A DNA stretch of 64,000 bases from Paragonimus westermani (Eukaryota; Platyhelminthes; Trematoda; Plagiorchiida; Troglotrematidae): the NCBI GenBank assembly GCA_008508345.1, contig QNGE01000899.1, forward strand, positions 147,361 to 211,360. Reading direction: 5' to 3'. The notes below the pieces were generated by a model, which was given only the letters and a program-made list of their open reading frames with translations, was not told where the DNA came from and made no database searches. Each line of letters starts with the position of its first letter. Position 1 is the stretch's first letter. Position numbers and translations under genes: made by a program. Below, piece after piece: positions 11,301 through 23,300 of the stretch.

Positions 11301-14300
11301 TGATTCTGTACTGGGCACGTACGGTCTGCGTACGATGGGTGCCACAAATCCCCCTGACTAAACTCAAGTCAAGGGCAACGTATTCCAGTATGATCTTAGT
11401 CAATTCAAAGTAGCGAGAGCTATGAAGGTTCAAAAGTCAACCCTCCATAGAATTTTCATTGAAAACTCATGTTTCATTTCAAACACTGTTGGTTGGGGAA
11501 GTTCTGAAAGTTAGCAAACAGCCGAATAGTAAGGCAGCTTCCACAGATCATATTTATAATGAGTTAAAATGCCCCCCTGAGCACAACAGCAAGGGTAATT
11601 CTGCTAAATTAATCGTTGTTTGCAGTAAATAAATGTTGATGATTCTGAACTCGGACATGAACTCTATTTAAACAAGAAACGCTGACAACAATTTTTTTGA
11701 TGTTTACCAGCAGCTGTTTTGTTCCAAACAAATTATTCTGGATGACCACTTATCACAACTACAAATGCGTTGTACTTCGTTTCGTGACATATTTCTCGCG
11801 TTATTTATCATAGTAATCGAAAACGAATAGAAATTTGCTCAGCAATCTATGATTCGACTGTTCATAAGCAAATGATTGATGTCTTTTAATGTTTACTAAT
11901 CCATCCGGTTTAAATAGCCCGACTTGTACGGTTAGACGAACACACCAATGCGTACGTATCTAGACGACGGAAACCAGTTGTTTCCTGAAATAAAATTGAA
12001 GACTGAAGTCAAAGAAGCTACTGAATGTACGAATTATTGCCTGGTATGTTGATGTTTGTAGAGCAGATTCGAACAAGGATGGTGAAAAGAAAACCAAGAT
12101 CACACATACACACAACACAAGCACACACGAAGAATGAAGTTGTTAATCCCACTTATCAGTTTCTGAATAGCAGCCAGGACTTTCCGCAAGCAAGTCATGG
12201 TTACCATTTGATAATAGCATTAGCCATAGCGAACTGTAGCAATCAGTGATTGTTGTTTACTTAACTTATATCAAAAGCGTTAGACACGATAACCGTATAT
12301 CTAGAGGTCAAAACTGACGTGTGAGCGAAGATACTGGATGCTCGCGTTTTACTGCTGACATAACACTAGTTGCTGCGGTCTGATTTATCCCACGTTACAC
12401 CCAAGCCGGAACGGGCTCGACTATTGGACTACGCAAATATCGTTTGGTTCTGCCAGATTTAATGACCTGCAACCCGTATCTGAACTCCTGAATATAAAGA
12501 TTTGGCACATGAAGGTATTAGAACTTTCAGCGGAAGAGATGATATTCCGCCGGTTAAATATGGAATCGTAACTGAGGCCAAAAATATTGTTCAACTGAAT
12601 GCTGTTTAAAGTCGTCAAGTCGTTCCATCATATCACCATCCCTTTAAGTTAACTGTAAAGCGATTCTGTGCTTAGTCACAATTATGTTTCGTTGCAGCAA
12701 GTTCAGTCTTGCCGTGCTGTTCAGTGGATGCACGCAGAAAATCTTTCGATTGCATCACTGACCGCAGCTGCTGCGGTTCACTCTGTTAGGTCTCTGGAGT
12801 GGTTGTTTTCGTGACACGATGGAATCAAACAAAATTTAGGGCATGTTTGCACCAAACAGATGTGAAGCCTTTAAAGTGCAAATGCTGATCGTCCCAGTTG
12901 TTATTTGGATAAACAGATTTTTCGGTCGTGTCCTCTGATCAACGCGTTATGGGAATGTCCAGAAGGGTAATAGATTGGTCAGCCCAATGTTGAATTTAAA
13001 ATGATATATTGAGGAATATTTGACATAGAATGCAATCTCTCCGCTTTTACTCCACCGGCAGTAACTATCTCATCTACCTGTCGACGGTATGTAGATTTGG
13101 GGACACTCTACTCCTTCTTCTCAAGACGTTCGAGTTTTCTTCTTAAGCACCAACATTGAAGTATTCATTTGACAAGATGGAGCTGAATTCCTCAGAAATT
13201 CACTCGCTCAGTACACTGCGTCTGATTCATATTTTCAAAATTACATGCGCCCGTCATCCACTTACTGCGCCCTGTATGCACATTCTATTAGTTCACACCT
13301 GGAGATTCACGCTGCCTCGATTTCATCATTTTGTGCCTAATGACAGGGCTTCTAACCCTGACGTGCAGGCTTTCATGGAGGAAATGAAGTTCGGAGACGA
13401 CTACTCCAAGCTTCAATGTTATTACATGGAACGACTCAGCGAACTGGCTCAGAAGGCTGGTGGAGGACGACCGATGACCACTTTTGTCTGGCAAGAGGTG
13501 TTCGATCACGGATTCAGAGTAAGCCTCCATTTCATGTGATTATGTCTGAAGTGGTGTGAAATACTGTCCCTTTTGTCGACGTCAAAGTCTATCAAAAGTC
13601 GATCACCACCAACTGCCACTTAGAAATGAGTGGCAATTTTGAATCCAGTAGGACACCAGTAGCTTGCTCTGCTCAGATGCGCACATGCCAGTGAATTTTA
13701 CACCATTAATTAAGCAATTTCTACTAAACAAACATACGCCGGCCACCATATTCGTGAATACCAGCTCCCACTGCAAACGACTCACATTAAATCATCAACA
13801 CCTCAGCTCAACGTGGTCTTGCAGCCACTTTTCTACGCATGACGCCTGTCGGTAAGGCTTGATCAGCACAAATTCAATTGGTGATGGCAAAACAACATTT
13901 TAAATAAGTGGGGCAGCTTGGTGACCTGATGTCATGAGCTGTTTGGCCATCGATCGTGCCACATTTCGGGCAATGGACTCACTGGTTGACTCATCAGTTG
14001 TTACAACCATTTCGGGCCGTGTTCGGCCACTCGCTGATCAGGTCTACCTATGCAGACGTCACTGCAATTGCACATGAATTGGCATACAACGTGCGGGGAG
14101 GGATGTAGAAAGGTTAGACAGATTGTGTTCGCTATTATGCCGAACTGGTTTTTTGACAGTTTGTATCGGGCGTAAGCAGGCTGCAACATACTTAAGGGAT
14201 AGAACAGAATTCAGTTTCTGCCTGTTGTGATTTAAATTCTTGAGATATAAACACGTTTCTTGAGTAATCTGAACGGGCATATTGTGTTTGTTCATTGTGC

Positions 14301-17300
14301 TGTGAATTTTACTGAAGTGTTTAAGATATTCATTTATCAGCAGAGCATATTTTACAAAGAGTAGACACGTCTGGCTCTATGAAACAAGGCCTTGGCCAAA
14401 CCACGGTTGTATATTATCAAGACTGATCCTCAGGAATGAGAATGTTGCTTGCCCATATATTGTTCTACGATAAATAGATCGCTGCGACGGCTCACGCTTA
14501 AGCCTGGCGATACGTTCGGTTATCAGTAGCAGATTAGCCTTTCACAGTGAGCAGACTCAAAGTACTTAGTTCACTCACAGAAGAGGTTTTATCACATCTC
14601 ATTACGTTGCTTGAACGCATGAACAGAATCGAAGCGCCTACCCATACACACAACGGGAGCAGGATGTGATTCCTACTTCAAGGAATACACACATTATATG
14701 CCAGCTAGCCTGGGTGGTGACTGAAGCTGTTGATGCTTTTCGGTACTCAGAAAGGCAGACCAGTCACATAAACCAGGTACACATATCAAAAAATTAACAT
14801 TACAACTGAATGACTGCGCGCCTAGCTCGTATTATCAAGCACGATAAGGAACACAATCCCCCCAATCAAATCACAAAAGTAGTCCAGAACTTGGGCTGCA
14901 TCAGTGGGTCAAAAATCGACATTATGAACACAAGCCAAGTGACATATTACCCAGTGAAACTACACAAGCAATTAGTCAATGGAAAGAGAGACGTTTGCTC
15001 ACCGGCTGCTTTGGGTGTTTGTTATGAGTATACTTTTCACTTGCTTCAAGACGAATTCTGGACAGAACCAATACTTTTTTCGACTGCTCAAGAGGAACAC
15101 ACAACAACCCGGACCTTCGGCCTAAACCTCATTGAGAATAACCCGAAGCGTTGGCTCTAAGAGCACAAAACGATACTAACAGAGTGATGTTCAGGAGGAC
15201 CAAACTTTGAGAACAAGAAAAACTCTAGTCCGTCCTTCACAGCTCGAAAGGAAAGCGATCAATCTCGGTGCAAAAGTCCTGTCTGTAAATTGAGAAAGTT
15301 TGCAGGAAAACACGAATGAGTTACCGGCTGGTGAATCGCGTGAATTTTCGCAACGTGCATAGGCTAACTATTGTCTGTTGATTAACGATCACAGAAGTGA
15401 CTGAGTGAAAGTTTGCCCAACTCAAATTATAGCCCGTCGATTTATCGCCGTAGCCGTGTTCTAGACAAACCAACTTTTGTGCAGCTGTGAAAGCTCATCT
15501 GTACGACTCATTGACTCTTCAAAGGGGAGCTGAAGAGACACGCTCGATTTACTTCCTTCTAGTGGAAACATGCCAAAGTGATCCTCATTGGTTTCATTTT
15601 TAAGACATGAACCAACGATAACAAGCAGTTTCTGATACTTTCTAAAATCCACTGGGCCTCTTTCAACAAAATGTTTCATCAGTTATTAAACCAAAACTTT
15701 TATTGTAATGGTTCACAAGGATTTCATTTAGTCTGCCCGACGAAATAATTACCCTACCTTGCCAAACCGCAATCCTTAGTTACCACACGGTTTTGTTGTG
15801 AGTCCTAGTTCTGTACGTTGGTTACATCATCTACAACAAGCAAGTTAGAATCAGTAAATCGTGGCCTGCAGCTGTCCTTCAGTCTTACTGTGACGACATA
15901 GGATTATCTACAGGCAGTTGACATATTTTGTGACTCACGTAGACGAACATTTCACTGCTTCTTCAGTGTCAAGTAACCTTTAATGCACAGAACGCTCCGT
16001 TTTGACAGTTTCTCAACAAACCCTTTAGAAATGTCGTATACCCTTTATGCTCGAAAATTTCGAGAGGTTTGATAAGAAAGATGCTCGCCTAGTTGGTGTC
16101 TACTGAGAATGTATTCCGTAGTTTGAGCTATTTTTTATCATTGTTTTAAGAACGCTGAACTTCTATGCAAACATTGATAAGCAGTCCACGGCAAGTTACA
16201 TCCAACAACTCTAGTTATCTTAACGATTTCATCCACGGTTGGCGGCATCCGATTCGGATTAGCCTGTCACAGTGACCGAAGTCAAAGGACGCCTGCGCTT
16301 AGCCATCACTGCAATTGGCTTGCGCTGCACCAATTGCAGTTCCACCAACACACCACATATCCAGTGTAAACCCGAAGAAATAAGACCGGGAGGTGTGCCA
16401 GTGGGGCCTTTGTGTCCAGCCGGCCAATNNNNNNNNNNNNNNNNNNNNNNNNNNNNNNNNNNNNNNNNNNNNNNNNNNNNNNNNNNNNNNNNNNNNNNNN
16501 NNNNNNNNNNNNNNNNNNNNNNNNNNNNNNNNNNNNNNNNNNNNNNNNNNNNNNNNNNNNNNNNNNNNNNNNNNNNNNNNNNNNNNNNNNNNNNNNNNNN
16601 NNNNNNNNNNNNNNNNNNNNNNNNNNNNNNNNNNNNNNNNNNNNNNNNNNNNNNNNNNNNNNNNNNNNNNNNNNNNNNNNNNNNNNNNNNNNNNNNNNNN
16701 NNNNNNNNNNNNNNNNNNNNNNNNNNNNNNNNNNNNNNNNNNNNNNNNNNNNNNNNNNNNNNNNNNNNNNNNNNNNNNNNNNNNNNNNNNNNNNNNNNNN
16801 NNNNNNNNNNNNNNNNNNNNNNNNNNNNNNNNNNNNNNNNNNNNNNNNNNNNNNNNNNNNNNNNNNNNNNNNNNNNNNNNNNNNNNNNNNNNNNNNNNNN
16901 NNNNNNNNNNNNNNNNNNNNNNNNNNNNNNNNNNNNNNNNNNNNNNNNNNNNNNNNNNNNNNNNNNNNNNNNNNNNNNNNNNNNNNNNNNNNNNNNNNNN
17001 NNNNNNNNNNNNNNNNNNNNNNNNNNNNNNNNNNNNNNNNNNNNNNNNNNNNNNNNNNNNNNNNNNNNNNNNNNNNNNNNNNNNNNNNNNNNNNNNNNNN
17101 NNNNNNNNNNNNNNNNNNNNNNNNNNNNNNNNNNNNNNNNNNNNNNNNNNNNNNNNNNNNNNNNNNNNNNNNNNNNNNNNNNNNNNNNNNNNNNNNNNNN
17201 NNNNNNNNNNNNNNNNNNNNNNNNNNNNNNNNNNNNNNNNNCACACACACACACACACACACACCAGTTTTCACTGCATGGGAATGTGAATATTAGAGAA

Positions 17301-20300
17301 TTCTGATCACATCTGAAGCTGGGTGGTTTGCATGCACATTGTGAACAGTTCAGAATGAGTCATCTGATCTGTACAGATGAGGCCAGTGGATACAGTTACT
17401 ATTTCTGTTCTATTGACAGGATACTAACAACATGGTGATACATGTGTGGAAGAATGAGGACTGGAAGGAAGAAATGAAGCGCATTACGGCTGCAGGTTTT
17501 CCGGTCATTTACTCGTCCATGTGGTACCTGAACGTGATCGAGTATGGCATTGACTGGATAATGTTTTATGACTTGGATCCGGCAGATTTCGGAGGTAAGT
17601 GTGCCAATGGCTTCGGATCTACACACATATATGTAACTATATGGTAACCAGAATCTCATCAATAACTATCAATGATCAAAATATTAATTAGCTACTTTAA
17701 TGAGTTCTATGGTTACAATTCCGAACGAAGTTGTCAAATGGGGTTATCAGTTGGAGTTAACAGTACAGTTTCCGTGTCTGTTCTCGAGACCAGCAGACAG
17801 TGTGAGTATTATTCACAAGTGAATGTGGCTGAGCGTCAACATATGATAATTCAGTCTTGCCTAATGTGGGGTCAGTGGCGCAGTGGTTAACACGGTTGCC
17901 GCGTGAATTGTGATCGGAGGTCTGACCCCGGCCGCGTCAAGGATATGCACTAATGACGTGTTCTACCAAGAGTGAAACTCTATTTTTGTGCATATGCACG
18001 TCTACGTCAACTATTTGACTATGTTGAAAGTGCGTCCGTAGGGGTTTGTATACCGAGTCTGGGGGTCCTTAATCCACTGAAACTGATGACCGTGGTGAAG
18101 AGTGCAGTCAACCTGAGTGGTCTCATGCTGATTAAACAATGACAATACCATAAGAGGAACACGAAACGCACAAAACTGATAACGGGGTCAGTGGAGTAAA
18201 CATGTTGCAAGGATTTGAACCTGGTCACACAACGTGCCCGGACTTTAAGAGAAGACAGTACTAATCATCAAAAGACACCGGTGGGATCAGACTTGGTAGC
18301 AGATATGGTTGTGCATCATTTTGAACAACTTTCGCTTTCTACGACTAGACCAACAATCTACATACGCTAAGTCGACGACATTTGTGAAGTCCATCGGTTT
18401 CTTGGCGATATTCTTAGGAGAACACAGTGTGTTAGATGAAAAGGGTATGACTGCCGGCTATCGTTTATTGAGGTCCTGCTCACAAGAACCCTCAGTTGTC
18501 AGGCAGAACCGCCGTCTACCGGATCTCAGCCACCACTGGCAAATCCCTAGCTTTCTCGACGAACACTCTGCAGAGCACGAACTATTATGCGTTCGAACTC
18601 TAATCAAACAAGCGAGAACACAATGAAGGTCAGTTAATTAAAAAAAACGGAACCCTATCTGTTCAACATCCCTGTGTGTAAGTCATTTCCACAAGTCTTT
18701 CTTCCACGGTGCCCTACGTTTTCAACATCCTCTGAAGTGGGCCAGCTTGTACCAAACGAATCTGCCTACCCTACATAAATAACTGCTCACTAGTGATGAA
18801 GAGATTTCGACCGTTAATCAGAATCGCACAGAAAAACAGCAAGAATTATAAGTGTAACTAAAAATGTCGGGGACGAGTTCTTGACCGAAGAAAAAAACCA
18901 AAAGCAATATCCACAGTCTCTTGTAGAAAAATAAAGTTCAGCAGCTAGACTGATCAGCTCATCCGTATGACACTGACTCTTCAAGTTTATTCCATCGCTG
19001 CTTTACACTATCGTCCAGGTTAACCTCAAACATCATTGGCCTTATCAGCTTATCACTTAAACCTGTGTGCCTCCTATGCTAACGTTCATACACCATTAGA
19101 TGACGGACAAATTGTGAAGTGGGGAGTACCTGGGCTGATTACTTTAGTGCACAGTCTGACAGATACGCGTTGAGCACACACCCATAGACAACGATATTCT
19201 TATAAAAATAGAGGACAACAGTGAGAGCTTCGTGTGTTCAGTGAACGTATATTTTTTGTTCCTGGACCAACAAATAATCTCAACAAACAAGGTTAGTGTA
19301 CGTACGAAGTGCGATCAAGGATACACATACCTTATCAGCAGCGCTCTGATGGCTAAAAGTGTGCTTTCGTAAAGTTATCACTCAATCATCCTGACTAACT
19401 TCATTAGTTGAGCTAGTATAGCATGTATTTTTCCGACTGCGAACTCTCATACTTCAGTGAAACCAACTCTACTTAAAACTACTTTTCAGACCGGTCGATC
19501 AGCTCGCAGACTACAGCGAGTTGTACTTACAAGCTTTCTAATCAGATCGACCTATTTATGCCATGAGTGTGTTTTCAGTCCTCAGCAGCCCCTATTGTCA
19601 TAAGCGTCTGAGCGAGTCATTAAGAGAGCACAAGATGTCACCCACCTGTTGCATTAAAGCCTCTGTTCTTCGTGGATACGTGATTTGTCTGTGCACACGG
19701 TAAATCGCATGACTCGATCCTGAGACGCACCGACTGCAACCTGTAGTATGAGATCAAGTTGGTTATCTGACCATAGCGCGTGTATGGTAAACAGGCTACG
19801 AGCACGGACCCGAAGATTATGAGTAAGCAACAGTCAGACAGTATGTAAACGGTTGATTTTCATCTGAGTAGCAACTTCGCATTGTGCTCTCAAGTAACAA
19901 ATGAGGAAGACGGTGAATAGAAGAAACAGCTGTCAACAGCTCTGTCAATGTGATTTCGATTACAACACTCCTGAGGAAGGCCACACGAGGTGGTTGAAAC
20001 GTAGAGTATTACAACTTGCTCGTAAGGTTGTGTTATTCCCAATCTGTTTATCAAAAACAGCCGTATGCACTACATGAAGTGGGGTTTCGACTGTTTCATC
20101 GGCTCATCACATGTTGAACATAAGCTTAACAGCTCTACTGTGCACATGATGTTCACAAGCCTATTATTACTGGATGAATACTGAGTACTACAACACATTA
20201 TTACGATTGTCAATTCTCTCGAGACGATTTTACACAATTCATTCAATAACGCGTACTCGACAATTCCAATAACTCTTATTCAGACGCTCATTCTGAAATC

Positions 20301-23300
20301 ATGACATTCATGCGCGATCTGAAGACTTAAGTTGGACTGTTATACCCCTTGCAATGCATCTTAGTTACTCAACCGCATTTTAATTTGAAAACGCTTCAGT
20401 TAAACTGAATGGCGGTTCAGCTTCATGACGCAATAGCATCCAGGGCAAACCAATGATATCTGATCCAGTTGGGATATATTTTCCAGACATTTCCTGTGAA
20501 CCTCAAAGGGTTGCGTCGGGCAACCAGAACAGACCAAAGAATATTCGTTTTGTCAAATCAAAGGATATAAGCCGGTAGCTGAATTTGACACCAACATCTT
20601 CACGTTACAGACGACAAACAGGTTTAGGATTGGCGTAGTTTCATTATCTAATTAGAAATGCGTAATTTTACTATTGATAGAAACACATTCATGATATACG
20701 GTACAACATGTAATTCAGTAGCCTATACGATCTGCAGCATCCGTGTTGCTTGTTGCTGTTTGTGTGTGTTGCCAGAACGATTCTGCTACACAGTCATCAT
20801 GAATGGGGTCCGCAACGATTGGTGCAAAAACGAAGGAATCCGCGTGTAATGGTAGCTGGCTTTGAAATACATATTAGTGTAATCTTAATCGAGGCTTTGA
20901 ACCCAGTGAGCAAAAGTTAAACATGCAAACATCTTAACGTGACCAGTGTGTTTTGTTATCTGTGGAACGTAATTTTCGGTGGATCGTGCTGGCAGAACCG
21001 GTGAAGACGGTATGTATCGCAAATTATCAGCGACGCGAGATCTCATAAATGTGAGTGCTTTCATAGAACTAAACCACAGCTTCAGGTATTCCGTATATTA
21101 CGTGATCCTGTTGATTCGCATGGCTTGTTTTTGAAGCGGCGTTCAAAATTATATAGACTTAGGTAGGTAGCACAGAAGTGTTTGTTACTGGGACCTTTGT
21201 TTGTCACGACTGATGAGTTGGTCTAAAGCCTTGTTTGTACAGTGATCCGATATGCCTCATACTTAACTGATTGGTAAGAAATAGATATTTCATTCATTTT
21301 TTCAAGTATGTGAACATATGTATTTCGTTGCAACGTTCTGCAACTGGGCAGAGACCATTACGGTGACCGGAAATCCCACATTTTGCATCTCGTTTACCGC
21401 CTTATGTGCGTCTTTTGCATGGGGCAGATACCTCACTGACATACAGGCTGTATGAAAGCAATACCCGATTGACAATTACCTTAGATATATCATTTGTGAA
21501 AAATAACCAGTCAATCCAAAATGAAGTTGCGACGACTTCCTACTCATCTTGTAAGATACGTTTTCGGTCGTTTAATCGTCAAGAATAACGAAATTATTTA
21601 GATTCGCCACATTTAAACTTCATATTGATAAAAGCTTGGTAACGCTGAAGTTTGTACTCCCAAATGGTTTTTAAAGAATTATTTGTAAAGTGAACATAGT
21701 CCAGCATAACTACATTGTTTTTCTAGCGTTCAGGCTTTAATACCTCGCCCCCTTAGGCGTTTACTGCTGTTTCACACAAAGTTAAGTGTAAATTGTACAT
21801 ATTATCCATCAGATCGTTTGACTCGCCGTTATTGGTCTGACAATCGGAGATTTGCAACCACACTGGTATGGTATACAACGTGCGCTGGAGTCTACCATCA
21901 ATCCGTCATCTTAAGTACGCTTACTGTTTCAAGGCATTTATCAGCGATCATGGTCACAGCGTGCCTACCGGGGAAAAACGTCTCTCTTCAGTTGTACGTG
22001 CCATGTCAGCGTGTCGATAGGTTGCGATTTTGAGTCTGGTGTTTTGACACACTCACGATCCACAATATGTGAAATGGAAGGAGTAACAGTTTGTGTAGAT
22101 GTGACAGCACTAGAAAAAAAAGTTGACATTCGCAATGGTTATTTAAAAGACTTACGCTATCACTCGGAAACCAACTGTTACACGTAGATACCACATCAGA
22201 TCGTGGAAATATTAATTTTGTCAAACTGTCCGGAACAACTGCCAGTTATCCCAATAATACCGCATACAAGCAGGTTAGCAGTGAAAACAGAATGGTGGTC
22301 CATTTAAAGTAAACAACGTCAGGACCGACCGAAACTGTACTCTCTAGGGAACGGTCCGTCTTAAGAGAATAATTCTTCTATGAAACAGTTTATAACAGGC
22401 TTCACTCTGATCGCCTAATGCTGTAGAAAAGCTACAGCACAATAAACACTAGTAATCAGGAGACTTTCTGCTTCACTAATATATCAAACGTTAACTGCCT
22501 CTTTGGTTGTCCTCTTCGTTTAGCCCTAGGTTCCTTCTGGAGGAGTTCAACATCAGGACTGACTTATTCAAAAGAAACCGTTACATAACGTGCATGGCCA
22601 ATAACATATTTCCCGTCCTTTTATCCCCGTCCTCCAAATGCTGTTCATATTCAAAATCCTTTTCTGTTAAGAGACTCTAAACTTATACGTACTCTATGCA
22701 TATTATTTCACTCTATGAATGCGATCACGAAAATTTAAACCGAACGTGGGTTTCCTAACAGCAACAGTGTGTTTTGGGGACTGTAAAATACACCACTTCA
22801 TGTACCTTTCTCGGAAAGCCTGATGTTCAGCTGCTTGGACCACAGCACTACTTTGTGCAGGGTGTATGAATTCTTAATCCAACATTGATCAATGTACGTT
22901 GACCGAACAAATTTACAGACACAACATATTGACTGAAACGGCTGTTTATAAGGAATTGAATGGACAATACCAGTACCGGCAATTCGTTACGCTGCATTGG
23001 GATATACTTTGCTAGCAAACGGTGTGCACTGACCTGTTGCCCAAACTCTGCACGATCAGTCGGGTTGACTTGTCCCAGAACTAGTGAGCAAGTGATTAGT
23101 AATTGGTAAGAATTATTTTGAGTTCACTTTTAAATTTTCTTTCCGGAAACATCATTTGTAGGCACTCCTGAACAAATTGCTCTTCTTCGCGGTGGTGAGG
23201 CCGCCATGTGGGGTGAATACGTGGATGAAACCAACCTGATCAGTCGTTCCTGGCAAGTCAACAAAAGCTGTTCATGTCTGTCATCCCCTAGTAACTGCGT

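Larger units (their letters stand above)
13519..17419 (+). other. Copy B intron 7
   Basis: A 3.9-kb intron that includes a PLE scrap (14001-14190), a short hairpin (16308-16340), the assembly gap (16429-17241) and a CA repeat. A 116-residue open frame at 14810-15160 has no recognisable domain. Confidence 0.7.
17595..23161 (+). other. Copy B intron 8
   Basis: A 5.6-kb intron. It begins with SINE-like repeats (17735-18245) and contains a PLE 3'-end scrap (19935-20012). I see no gene elsewhere in it. Confidence 0.7.

Noticed and set aside
13960..14010. Minus strand CTGATGAGTCAACCAG...CCCGAAATG as a hammerhead
   Set aside because: GAAA is present, but stem II does not pair and there is no cleavage triplet at the right place.
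14810..15160. 116-residue open frame in copy B intron 7 as a nested gene
   Set aside because: No recognisable domain, no splice or promoter support, and length compatible with chance.
16259..17306. Long open frames across the gap
   Set aside because: They consist almost entirely of unknown bases and are artefacts of the gap.
20060..20110. Minus strand GTGATGAG...GTCGAAACCCC as a further hammerhead ribozyme
   Set aside because: The invariant C of CUGAUGA is G, and no stem II could be paired by eye.
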